Part shown: in pieces, positions 45,634 through 54,031 of the stretch
Position numbering within the stretch: the first letter of the stretch is position 1
Layout: each line of letters starts with the position of its first letter
Assembly (NCBI RefSeq): GCF_003240565.2
Contig: NZ_CP117255.1
Location: forward strand, 2,232,001-2,296,000
Reading direction: 5' to 3'
Length of the DNA stretch: 64,000 nt
DNA from: Rhizobium tumorigenes
Lineage (GTDB): Bacteria; Pseudomonadota; Alphaproteobacteria; Rhizobiales; Rhizobiaceae
The notes under the pieces: generated by a model
The model's input: the letters and a program-made list of their open reading frames with translations, nothing else
Database searches by the model: none
Told to the model about the DNA's origin: nothing
Made by a program: the position numbers and the translations under genes

Positions 45634-45821
45634 AATTTCATGCGGCAGGTGCTGTCCCGGGCCGCAAACTAGACGCCGGACCAGTGCGTCTCAAGCAAAA
45701 GCATTTCGCCCGACGGCGGGCAAGAGACAATACATTCCCCCAAATCGGCTATCGTCAACCGCCTACTTCGAAAAATGTTGCGATGCACAATGTCGATGAC
45801 GGCTTTGACGCCTTCCAGTTC

Positions 45822-46718
45822 TCAGCCTGGATTGACGACCATCGGCACCCGGTTGCGCCGGACCTCCGTGAAAATATGGCCGAACAATGCGACAAGCACG
45901 ATCGGTCCGCCGATCATCGTCGCGCTCGATGGCGTCTCGCTGAAGAATATCCACACCCACAGCGGCGTCAACGGCACCTCGAGCGCGGTCAGCAGGCTGG
46001 CATCGGCAGCGGGAATAAGACGGGATCCGAATGTATAGAGGCTTAGCCCGAGCGCATTCTGGAGCAATCCGAAGGCGACGATCAACCCGGCATCGCTCGC
46101 CGAGACAGACGATGGCGATGCGAACCAGAAACACACCAGCGAGCACAGCCACCCGGATGCAGCCATGGCCGGCAACATCGGCACGTCGCGGTGGCGGCGC
46201 ATGACGACTGCAAGTCCGGCCACCATCAGCGTCATGATCGCCGCAAGGGCGCGCCCGAACCAGCCTCCGCCACCGGCGCTATTGCCCGTCAGCATCACCA
46301 GGACCCCGGCCAGCGCCACTCCGGCAGCAACCATCGTCGCGACACTGGGGCGCTCGTGGATATACAGGAAGGCGACGCCGGCGGTGATGAAGGGCACCGT
46401 GGCGTAGATCACCATCGAATCGGCGACGGAGGTGTAATAGATGGAGCCGATGCCGCTAATCATCGCGGCAGTCGACAAAAACATTGCGGCAAACGACGGT
46501 CCGCGCATGGCCCCGATGATCCGCCAGGCGCCACCACGTTCGATGAACAGGAAAAGCAGGAATACCCCGCCGCCCGAGACGATGCCACGATAGAAAAGGA
46601 TGGTCATCAGATCGGCGTGGATTGCCCGCATGAACAGCCCTGCCGACGACCAGGCCAGCGCAGAAAGCGCCACATAGAGGACGCCCAGGCGATATTGGCT
46701 CTGCTCGGCAAGCGTCAC
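45822..46718 (-). CDS. EamA/DMT-family exporter
   Basis: 298 residues from a GTG start, with GGGGGAA upstream. Ten hydrophobic segments in two EamA repeats are visible; the second contains LSLYTFGSRLIPAADASLLTALEVPLTPLWVWIFFSE, the usual late-repeat signature. It probably exports an amino acid, nucleoside or other small metabolite through the inner membrane. It stands alone on its strand, so the substrate cannot be guessed from context. Confidence 0.87.
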   Translation of the reverse strand: MTLAEQSQYRLGVLYVALSALAWSSAGLFMRAIHADLMTILFYRGIVSGGGVFLLFLFIERGGAWRIIGAMRGPSFAAMFLSTAAMISGIGSIYYTSVADSMVIYATVPFITAGVAFLYIHERPSVATMVAAGVALAGVLVMLTGNSAGGGGWFGRALAAIMTLMVAGLAVVMRRHRDVPMLPAMAASGWLCSLVCFWFASPSSVSASDAGLIVAFGLLQNALGLSLYTFGSRLIPAADASLLTALEVPLTPLWVWIFFSETPSSATMIGGPIVLVALFGHIFTEVRRNRVPMVVNPG

Positions 46719-46911
46719 GACGATTCCCCCTGGACTTGAAGGCTGACCATTAGCGAGCTAGGCAACCACCTGCAAGCAGGCGTTGCGCCCTTTGGGATAA
46801 CGGAACACATAACGGCGATTGGTGGCCCAACCGCCACTGGTGGCCGCCGTTCTCCTCCATGTCCACGCAAGGCTTTTCATGGTCTTATCGGCAGCGATTC
46901 GGGAGATTGGT

Positions 46912-47340
46912 ATGAATGCTTTGATGGCTGGGCTTTTGGCATGTGGCTGCGTCAGCCTGATCGACGCTCCCCTCTGGCCGCCTGCCAGCGACTACATCAA
47001 CGCCGCCGTCGATTGCCGCCAGAGCAGCAATGCGACAGGGTGTGAAAGCGCACGCAAAAGCTGGACCGGCGATTTCAACGATGCAATTGCCGGCAAAAAT
47101 GAGGCGCAAACCACTATCGCCACGTGCTTCAGCACCGGTTGCGATGGCGCGATCAGGCCCGACCCAATGCTCGGCTGCGCCTGGCGGAAGGTGGCGATGA
47201 GGGCAGCCCACGGGCAGGCCGACGCACGCGACGCAGCAGGCCTGAAGCAATATTGCAGCCAGCCCTATCTAGACGTGGCCGGCCAGCACGCGGCCGACGA
47301 AGAGGCCCTCGCCCTCCAGCAAATGTTGAGCGCAAAGTAG
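46912..47340 (+). CDS. Small cysteine-rich exported protein, function unknown
   Basis: 142 residues from the ATG at 46912 with GGGAG well placed; the longer frame is rejected. The N-terminus MNALMAGLLACGC could be a short lipoprotein signal (LLAC). The rest has seven further cysteines, with TCFSTGCDGAIRPDPMLGCAWRKV as the core, reminiscent of Sel1-like or cysteine-rich periplasmic proteins. Disulphide bonding in the periplasm is likely. I do not recognise a function. Confidence 0.6.
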   Translation: MNALMAGLLACGCVSLIDAPLWPPASDYINAAVDCRQSSNATGCESARKSWTGDFNDAIAGKNEAQTTIATCFSTGCDGAIRPDPMLGCAWRKVAMRAAHGQADARDAAGLKQYCSQPYLDVAGQHAADEEALALQQMLSAK

Positions 47341-47397
47341 ACGTGGCTCGCGCCGGCGCAACGTCCTCGGACGGCCGCGCCGGATCGCAGACCTCAT

Positions 47398-48006
47398 TCA
47401 GGCATAGGCTGCAAGCAGCGTCCGCACCGCTTCGATCTCGTTTGGCCGGATATCGTGACCGCCCAGATGCCATTCGAGCGTCACATCCGCCTTCTGGCGG
47501 GCAAAGTAATCCGCAAGCGCCTTCGTCAGGGAGACCGGTGCAATCGGGTCTCGCTCGCCGGCCGTGATCAGTACCTTCGAGCCCGCCAGACCGGTATTGT
47601 CGCGCGGTTCGAACGGCATCAGTGGATGCATCAGAATAGAGGCGTCGAAAAGGTCGCCTTCCTCGATCAGGACATTGGCAAGGATATTGGCCCCATTCGA
47701 AAAGCCGAGGCCGATAACCGCCGACGCCTTGTGCTCATCCGCCAGGCTTTTGACGAAGCCAACCATCTTCGCCGTCGCCCGGGCAAGATCGTCCATGTCG
47801 TAGACGCCCTCGCCGGTGCGGCGAAAAAAGCGGGCAGCGCCATGTTCGGCGACGTCGCCGCGCGGCGAGACGATGGTCGCCTCCGGCAGCAACTGGCTGG
47901 CAAAGTCGAAAAACTGGTTCTCATCGCCGCCTGTACCGTGAAAGACGAAGAATATCGGCTTCCCCGGCGCACCGGCTCGCAGCCGGTGCACATATGTCGA
48001 TGTCAT
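47398..48006 (-). CDS. MhqD-like alpha/beta hydrolase (carboxylesterase)
   Basis: 202 residues from MTSTYVHRLRAG, with GGAGGT upstream. The oxyanion segment FVFHGTGGDENQFF, nucleophile elbow GLGFSNGANIL, acid in ITAGERDPIAPV and histidine in LGGHDIRPNE form a complete triad. It resembles the phospholipase/carboxylesterase family that includes Bacillus MhqD. It lies 14 bp after the dioxygenase gene on the same strand, which reproduces an mhqO-mhqD pair and implies work on quinone or catechol breakdown. Confidence 0.87.
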   Translation of the reverse strand: MTSTYVHRLRAGAPGKPIFFVFHGTGGDENQFFDFASQLLPEATIVSPRGDVAEHGAARFFRRTGEGVYDMDDLARATAKMVGFVKSLADEHKASAVIGLGFSNGANILANVLIEEGDLFDASILMHPLMPFEPRDNTGLAGSKVLITAGERDPIAPVSLTKALADYFARQKADVTLEWHLGGHDIRPNEIEAVRTLLAAYA

Positions 48007-48020
48007 AATGACCTCCTGCC

Positions 48021-48953
48021 TCAAGCGTCGAGTGGCTCGAGATGTTCTTCAAGCAATGAGCGCAGATGGGCATGCTGCGGTGGCAGCTTCAGTGCCTCGC
48101 CGAGATGTGCAGTATCCTCGTCACGATCGAAGCCAGGTTCGTTGGTGGCAATCTCGAACAGGACGCCGCCCGGCGTGCGGAAGTAGATCGCCCAGAAGTA
48201 GTCGCGATCGATGACCGGCGTCACCTGATGGCCGGTATCCATCAGCAGTTTGCGCACTTCGAGTTGCTTGGCGCGGTTTTCGACCGAAAAGGCTACGTGG
48301 TGGACCGACCCTGCCCCCGGCAGCGAACGGGCGATGTTCGGCATGGTTTCGAGATCGATGAAATCGGCACCGTTGCCGCCCGGGATGACCAGCCGCTTTG
48401 TGCCCTCATGGGTATCGGCAACCTGATAACCCATGTATCGCAGCAGTTCGTCCGTCGCACCGTCGTCGTGCAGGCGCATCGACACCGAGTGAAAGCCGCG
48501 AATGGCATGATCGGCCTCGATGCCTCCATGCAGCCATGGCTGGCGAAGATCGTCCCGGACCTCGACAAGCGCAAGGTCGTCACCATCGGGACCTGCAAAG
48601 TGCAGGCGCTTCTGGCCGAAGGATTCATCGGCCTTCAGACCGCCGATGCCCTGCGCTGCGAGACGATCCGTCCAGAAACCGAGCGAACCTTCGGGAACCG
48701 AGAACACCGTGGTACCGACCTCGCCTGTACCGGGACGGCCTCGCGCCATCTTCGGGAACGGAAAATAGGTCATTACGGAGCCGGGCGCGCCGACTTCATC
48801 ACCGTAGTAAAGATGATACACATCCGGCGCGTCGAAATTGACAGTCTTCTTGACGCGGCGAAGGCCCAGCGTCTGCGTGAAGAACTTGTTGTTGGTGCGG
48901 GCATCCTCTGCCATCGATGTGACGTGGTGGAGGCCTTTGATCTGGTCAAGCAT
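48021..48953 (-). CDS. MhqO-like ring-cleaving dioxygenase (VOC family)
   Basis: 310 residues with two vicinal-oxygen-chelate modules. Metal-type residues include the histidines in IKGLHHVTSMAED and SVHHVAFSVENR and the glutamate in VLFEIATNEPGF. This organisation matches Bacillus MhqO, which protects against methylhydroquinone and catechol compounds. It is the first gene of the pair with the esterase. The palindromes at 48974-48990 and 49064-49091 lie upstream and are plausible operators. Confidence 0.88.
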   Translation of the reverse strand: MLDQIKGLHHVTSMAEDARTNNKFFTQTLGLRRVKKTVNFDAPDVYHLYYGDEVGAPGSVMTYFPFPKMARGRPGTGEVGTTVFSVPEGSLGFWTDRLAAQGIGGLKADESFGQKRLHFAGPDGDDLALVEVRDDLRQPWLHGGIEADHAIRGFHSVSMRLHDDGATDELLRYMGYQVADTHEGTKRLVIPGGNGADFIDLETMPNIARSLPGAGSVHHVAFSVENRAKQLEVRKLLMDTGHQVTPVIDRDYFWAIYFRTPGGVLFEIATNEPGFDRDEDTAHLGEALKLPPQHAHLRSLLEEHLEPLDA

Positions 48954-48973
48954 GTCAAACCCCTTTGTTCTGC

Positions 48974-48990
48974 CCGGTCGTATCGACCGG
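48974..48990. repeat. Short inverted repeat in the mhqO-like leader
   Basis: CCGGTCG-TAT-CGACCGG, perfect 7-bp arms, 21 bp before the dioxygenase ATG. It could be a hairpin in the leader or an operator. Confidence 0.5.
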
Positions 48991-49063
48991 TTCCATGGGG
49001 TGAAGATGGTCGCTGTCAGGCTTTTGCGATAGACCGCAAGACCCGGACGGATTGTCTCCAGAT

Positions 49064-49091
49064 CGTGAACGATCTATCGATGTCGTTCACG
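49064..49091. promoter_or_regulatory. Candidate operator upstream of the mhqO-like gene
   Basis: Perfect 9-bp arms CGTGAACGA and TCGTTCACG separated by 10 bp, centred about 125 bp before the dioxygenase start. The size and spacing suit a dimeric regulator. The nearest candidate is the ArsR-type protein encoded immediately upstream. Confidence 0.55.
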
Positions 49092-49199
49092 TAAGCGATT
49101 GAGGGCAAATCCAAACCGCAGTCTGCGACAGTGTCCTTCAATGAAACGCTTGCATCTCGAGACCCGCAGCTTCTGATGATCGAGGCGCTCCGCTCTCGC

Positions 49200-49586
49200 C
49201 TATTTCCCCTCGACCTCTTTATCGCGCTGGCAACAGATTTCGGCGATGGTTTTCACCATCTGGACTGTGTGCGGACATGTGAGCGAGTAGCGGACGTTCT
49301 TGCCGCAGCGGTGGCTGCGAACGATGTTGTTGTCGCGAAGGATCGTCAGGTGACGCGAGACGCCAACCGGAGTTTCATTCAGCTCACGCATCAGATCGCG
49401 GACGGAATGCTCGCTTTCGAGCAACAAAAACAGGATGTGCAGACGATGGCGGTTTGCCATGATCCCGAGAAAATCGGATTGCGCTGCAGCCGCCCGCTGC
49501 ACGTCTTCACCGTATATGCCGAAATCCTCGCCCCCCGACGCTACCACCAAGAAATTCGCCCCCAAATTCCGCCCCCGGAATTTCAA
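49200..49586 (-). CDS. ArsR-family winged-helix regulator
   Basis: 128 residues if TTG at 49586 is used; a TTG/GTG near 49547-49550 following a GGGGG tract is equally plausible and would remove about 13 residues. The core FLGIMANRHRLHILFLLLESEHSVRDLMRELNETPVGVSRHLTILRDNNIV is a clear ArsR helix-turn-helix. One cysteine lies in HRCGKN, and a further one (TCPH) and a pair (ICCQ) lie near the C-terminus; these could sense metal, thiol or electrophilic compounds. It lies upstream of the dioxygenase-esterase pair on the same strand. AT-rich DNA (49600-49690) precedes it. Confidence 0.84.
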   Translation of the reverse strand: MKFRGRNLGANFLVVASGGEDFGIYGEDVQRAAAAQSDFLGIMANRHRLHILFLLLESEHSVRDLMRELNETPVGVSRHLTILRDNNIVRSHRCGKNVRYSLTCPHTVQMVKTIAEICCQRDKEVEGK

Positions 49587-49788
49587 ACTATTGCTGCCGT
49601 TCCACTTCTATTCTCTATGATTACAGGAAAAAGGGAAATTGGCCGTAAAATAATAATATTTTGATTTATATCTATGTTTTATATTTGCATGAAAGTACTT
49701 GGCTGCATATCGGGACACGTGCGCACACAATCCAGCCAAAGGAATACAGAACTGTAGCAGCCATGCCGGCTACACTTCCATCAAATCC

Positions 49789-50496
49789 CTAGGCCTGAGC
49801 GACACCTGGATTTTCGGGAAGTGCCCAGTCGATGGGCGTGCGACCGTATTTCTCAATATAGGCGTTGGCTTGCGAGAACGGCCTCGATCCGAGAAATCCG
49901 CTATGGGCCGACAGCGGCGACGGATGGGCGGACTTCAGCACCAGATGGCGAGATGTGTCGACGAATGCGGCTTTCTTCTGCGCATAGGCACCCCACAGAA
50001 TGAAGACGACATGCTCGCATTGATCGTTGACGGCCCGGATCACGGCATCGGAAAACCGCTCCCACCCCTTGCCCTGATGGGACGCGGCGCGCGCTTCCTC
50101 GACGGTCAGCACGCTGTTCAGCAAAAGCACGCCCTGCTGTGCCCAGCTTTCGAGAAATCCGTGGCGGGCCGGTGGAATGCCGAGGTCGGCCTGCATCTCC
50201 TTGTAGATGTTAACCAGCGACGGCGGGGTGCGGACGCCCGGACGGACGCTGAAGCAGAGCCCGTGCGCCTGCCCGAGGCCGTGGTATGGATCCTGACCGA
50301 GGATCACCACCTTGACATCATGCAGGGGCGTAAGATCGAGCGCGCGGAAATATTCGGGCCCGCGCGGAAAGATCGTCTTTCCGCTTTGCTTTTCCTCGAG
50401 CAGGAAGGCCTTGAGCTTCTCCATGTAGGGGCTGGAAAACTCCGCCGACAGCGCATTTTTCCAGCTTTCCTCCAGCTTCACTCCCGTCTCCGGCAT
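49789..50496 (-). CDS. ung: Uracil-DNA glycosylase
   Basis: 235 residues, normal length. The water-activating loop [18 protein letters not shown] carries catalytic D69; the leucine intercalation loop HPSPLSAH and the segment [31 protein letters not shown] are all present. Family 1 UDG removes uracil from DNA to start base-excision repair. It has no operon partners and its start, [16 protein letters not shown], is preceded by GGGTGAA. Confidence 0.96.
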   Translation of the reverse strand: MPETGVKLEESWKNALSAEFSSPYMEKLKAFLLEEKQSGKTIFPRGPEYFRALDLTPLHDVKVVILGQDPYHGLGQAHGLCFSVRPGVRTPPSLVNIYKEMQADLGIPPARHGFLESWAQQGVLLLNSVLTVEEARAASHQGKGWERFSDAVIRAVNDQCEHVVFILWGAYAQKKAAFVDTSRHLVLKSAHPSPLSAHSGFLGSRPFSQANAYIEKYGRTPIDWALPENPGVAQA

Positions 50497-50588
50497 TCAC
50501 CCTGCTCCTGCTTCGGCATTCACCGTGATGGCCAAAAGCTGCCCAAGTCAACAAAATGAAGCCGGAGATGTCCGTAAAGCCACAGCCT

Positions 50589-53030
50589 TTACGCCTTGAT
50601 GCGAGCCATGTGGGGGTCGTAGAGCGGCTTCAGCGAGACAGCACAGGGAACGCGCCGCATCGCGACGTCGAGCGTATAGCGCCCCGACATGACAAAATCG
50701 GCGCTGACCCCGGCAGCGTTGCGGACATAACCGTAGCCGATCGGCCGGTCGATGGTATATCCGAAGCCGCCGCTCGACAGCCACCCGACGCGTTCGCCAT
50801 CGCGATAGATGGTTTCCCGTCCGAGCAGCACCGTATCGCGGTCCTCCGGCACGAAACAGGCTAGCATCTTCTTGACGCCGGACCCGCGCTGCGCTTCGAT
50901 GGCCGCCCGTCCCCTGAAATCTGCGTTTTTCTTTACGGCCCAGCCGAGCCCGGCTTCGATCGGCGTGTGGTCGGGGCCGATATCGGCACCCCAGGCTCTA
51001 TAACCCTTTTCCAGCCGGCAGCTTTCGATCGCCCGGTATCCGGCGTTGACCAGATGATGCGCGGCACCTGCCGTCATCAGTGCATCGTAGACCGCCCCGG
51101 CATTTTCCACTGGCACATGCAACTCGAAGCCGAGTTCACCGACATAGGTGATGCGCAGCGCCCGCACAGGTGCACCGGCGATACCGATGGTACGCACCTG
51201 GCCAAACGGAAATGCCGCATTCGAGACATCGGCGCGGGTCACCTGCTCGAGCACGGCGCGCGATTGCGGCCCCATCAGCGACAGCACGGAATAGCCCGAT
51301 GTCACCTCCACGAGTTCTGCCTGCAGACCCTTGGGGATATTGCGGCTGATCCAGTCGAAGTCGTGAGTGGCGAAGCCGGTACCGGTGGTGATGTAGTATT
51401 CGTCGTCTGCCAGGCGAGCGACCGTCAGATCGCATTCGATGCCGCCCCGGTCGTTGAGCATCTGGGTGTAGATCAGCGATCCGACCGGCCTCGCCACGTC
51501 GTTGGAGGCGATCCAGGTGAGCGCCGCTTCGGCATCCCTCCCCTTCAGCACGAATTTCGCAAACGACGTCTGGTCGAAGATGACGACGGATTCGCGCACG
51601 GCCTTGTGTTCGCGGCCAACGGCATGAAACCAGTTCTGCCGACCGTAGGTGTAGATATCGCGGGGCTCCTCCCCGGCAAAAAGGTCGGCAAACCAGTTCG
51701 GCCGCTCCCAGCCGAGCTTTTCTCCGAAGCAGGCCCCTTGCGCCTTCAGGCGATCATAGAGCGGCGATTTGCGACAGGGACGTCCGCTCGCATGTTCCTC
51801 GAATGGCCAGGCCATGGTGTAGTGCTTGCCATAGGCCTCCAGCGTCCGGCTGCGCACCCAGTCGGTGTCGAAATGCGGGCGACCGAAGCGGCGGATGTCG
51901 ACAGGCCATAGGTCGTAGGGAGGCTGCCCCTTCGAGACCCATTCCGCCAGAGCCATGCCGGCACCACCGGCAGATGCAATGCCGAAAGCATTGAAGCCGG
52001 CGCCGACGAAGAAGTTACGCAGCTCAGGCGCCTCACCGAGGATGAAGTTGCCATCCGGCGTAAAACTTTCCGGGCCATTTAAAAGTTGCTTGATACCAGC
52101 CGTTTCCAGCGCCGGAACGCGGGCGAGTGCCTGCTCCATGATCGGCCCGAAATGATCGAAATTGGAATCGAGCAGCGAGAAATGGAAATCCTTCGGTATG
52201 CCGTCGACTGCCCAGGCGATCGGGTTGGGCTCGTAGCCACCCATGACGAGACCGCCGACCTCCTCCTTGTAGTAGGTGAGCCTGTCCGGGTCGCGTAGCG
52301 TCGGCAGGTTCGAGGGCACACCGAAGGATTCGGTGATGACATATTGGTGCTCGACCGAGACAAGGGGCACGTTGACCCCGAAGCGCGCCGCGAAATCCCG
52401 CGTCCACTGGCCAGCGCAGACGACGACCCGCTCGCACTCGATCCGCCCGCGATCGGTGAGGACGGCGCGGATCCGCCCCTTGTCGATCTCGATGTCGAGG
52501 ACTTCCGTATCCTCGAAGATCGCAGCGCCCGCCATGCGCGCGCCCCGCGCCAGCGCCTGGGTGATATCGGATGGGTTCGCCTGGCCGTCGGTTGGAAGGT
52601 AGGCTGCACCGATGAGGTCGTCGACCTGCATCAGCGGCCAGAGCGACAGCGCCTCCGATGGCGTCAGCAACTGCATGTCGAGACCGAACGACTGGGCGGT
52701 CGTTGCCTGGCGCTTGACTTCGATCCAGCGCTCTTCGTTGCAGGCAAGGCGAAGGCCGCCATTCATCTTCCAGCCGGTCGCAAGACCCGTCTCCGACTCC
52801 AGCCGCTTGTATAGATCGACGGAATAGCCGAGCAGCTGGGTGATGTTGGCGCTGGAGCGCAACTGGCCGACCAACCCAGCCGCATGAAACGTCGTCCCGG
52901 ACGTCAGCTTGCGGCGCTCGAGAAGAACGGTATCCGTCCAGCCGAGCTTGGCGAGGTGATAGGCGGTCGAGCAGCCGATAATGCCGCCGCCGATGACGAC
53001 TGCTTTTGCTGTCCTGGGCAGTTCCTTCAT
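50589..53030 (-). CDS. FAD-dependent sarcosine/dimethylglycine dehydrogenase-like protein with GcvT domain
   Basis: 813 residues starting MKELPRTAKAVVIGGGIIGCS. A DAO-type FAD domain comes first, with the segment TSGTTFHAAGLVGQL whose histidine matches the covalent FAD site of sarcosine and dimethylglycine dehydrogenases. From about residue 430 the GcvT-like folate domain follows (YGRQNWFHAVGREHKAVRESVVIFDQTSFAKF is its entry). It probably demethylates an N-methylated amine or amino acid. Its ATG overlaps the stop of the choline-kinase-like gene (ATGA), suggesting that both act on related compounds. It is a distant paralogue of the protein at 10705. Confidence 0.83.
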   Translation of the reverse strand: MKELPRTAKAVVIGGGIIGCSTAYHLAKLGWTDTVLLERRKLTSGTTFHAAGLVGQLRSSANITQLLGYSVDLYKRLESETGLATGWKMNGGLRLACNEERWIEVKRQATTAQSFGLDMQLLTPSEALSLWPLMQVDDLIGAAYLPTDGQANPSDITQALARGARMAGAAIFEDTEVLDIEIDKGRIRAVLTDRGRIECERVVVCAGQWTRDFAARFGVNVPLVSVEHQYVITESFGVPSNLPTLRDPDRLTYYKEEVGGLVMGGYEPNPIAWAVDGIPKDFHFSLLDSNFDHFGPIMEQALARVPALETAGIKQLLNGPESFTPDGNFILGEAPELRNFFVGAGFNAFGIASAGGAGMALAEWVSKGQPPYDLWPVDIRRFGRPHFDTDWVRSRTLEAYGKHYTMAWPFEEHASGRPCRKSPLYDRLKAQGACFGEKLGWERPNWFADLFAGEEPRDIYTYGRQNWFHAVGREHKAVRESVVIFDQTSFAKFVLKGRDAEAALTWIASNDVARPVGSLIYTQMLNDRGGIECDLTVARLADDEYYITTGTGFATHDFDWISRNIPKGLQAELVEVTSGYSVLSLMGPQSRAVLEQVTRADVSNAAFPFGQVRTIGIAGAPVRALRITYVGELGFELHVPVENAGAVYDALMTAGAAHHLVNAGYRAIESCRLEKGYRAWGADIGPDHTPIEAGLGWAVKKNADFRGRAAIEAQRGSGVKKMLACFVPEDRDTVLLGRETIYRDGERVGWLSSGGFGYTIDRPIGYGYVRNAAGVSADFVMSGRYTLDVAMRRVPCAVSLKPLYDPHMARIKA

Positions 53031-53911
53031 CGACGTTCCTCGATATCAAACAGGTCGTAGGCGCGCTCGAACCGCGCCATGTTTTCGGCGGTATAGGCGA
53101 CGTAGTCGAACTCTATCGTGGAATAGGTTTCGGACACCATGCTCCAGAGCGTTTCGCGCAACAGGGACGCACATTTCATCGCCTCGTAGCGGCGCTTCAA
53201 TCCTCTTTCACCGACGCCGTCGTGGTAGATGTCCAGCATGGCGGCCTCCTGATCGGCAGAAAATCCGGCATTGGAGGCAAGCCCGCCCAGATCGAACAAC
53301 GGCGTGTTGAAGCCGGCATAGTCCCAGTCGATAAGCCAAAGCCGATGACCGTCGTCGAGAAAATTGCTGGCCAGCAGGTCGTTATGGCAGAAGACGATGT
53401 CAAACGGTCCCGCCGCCTTCTCCAGCCTCCCCATCTTTTCCAGCAATCCCGGCAGCAGGGGCTCGTAACGGCTCCCGATATCCCGGAGCGTCGATGCGTA
53501 GTCGGCAATGATATGAAACGACCAGAACATCCCGGCAGCACCACGCAGGTGGCCGCCGACCCTGCGATGGGCATCACGCACCAGCAGCACGACACGCTCC
53601 AGCATATCCGGCCGCCCGAGCGCCTCGGCCGACAGCGCCGGCGCGTCGATGTAGTCGAGCACGAGAATGCCGGGCTCATGATAGACGACATCGGGAGACA
53701 AGCTGGCAGCATGGGCAGCCCGGCTGGCCGCCAGTTCGTTGGCACGGACGATATGATGAACCGGAATATCGGAGCCGAGACGCACGACGCGGCGCCGCGA
53801 ACCGTCCCGTACGAGATAGTTGCGGTTGGTGATGCCGCCGGTCAGGGCAGCGATCTCGATTGGCCCATGCCAGATATCGAGCGCGCGAATACGATCCTCG
53901 GGCTTGTCGAT
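53027..53911 (-). CDS. Choline/ethanolamine-kinase-like phosphotransferase with apparent AUC start
   Basis: 294 residues if counted from an ATC codon at 53911. Family similarity begins there: IDKPEDRIRALDIWHG, then the N-lobe motif ALTGGITNRNYLVRDG, which kinases of this type need for ATP binding. Between the preceding in-frame stop and the GTG at 53785 there is no ATG, GTG or TTG in frame. GGGAG lies 10 bases before the ATC. An ATG at 53928 is in another frame and soon ends. Catalytic motifs are intact: Brenner loop FCHNDLLASNFL and metal motif LIDWDYAG. If only the GTG is used, the N-lobe is lost. It overlaps the flavoprotein start by 4 bp. Confidence 0.72.
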   Translation of the reverse strand: MDKPEDRIRALDIWHGPIEIAALTGGITNRNYLVRDGSRRRVVRLGSDIPVHHIVRANELAASRAAHAASLSPDVVYHEPGILVLDYIDAPALSAEALGRPDMLERVVLLVRDAHRRVGGHLRGAAGMFWSFHIIADYASTLRDIGSRYEPLLPGLLEKMGRLEKAAGPFDIVFCHNDLLASNFLDDGHRLWLIDWDYAGFNTPLFDLGGLASNAGFSADQEAAMLDIYHDGVGERGLKRRYEAMKCASLLRETLWSMVSETYSTIEFDYVAYTAENMARFERAYDLFDIEERR

Positions 53912-54031
53912 AGTGCCGGTTCTCCCATTGCAGAAGATCTGACCCGAAATTTCGTCACAATTGCCGGACTGTCAAGGATAATGCCGGAAAATCAAGCATT
54001 CCGGCCAATTTGGAGCCGCACCGCACGCGTC

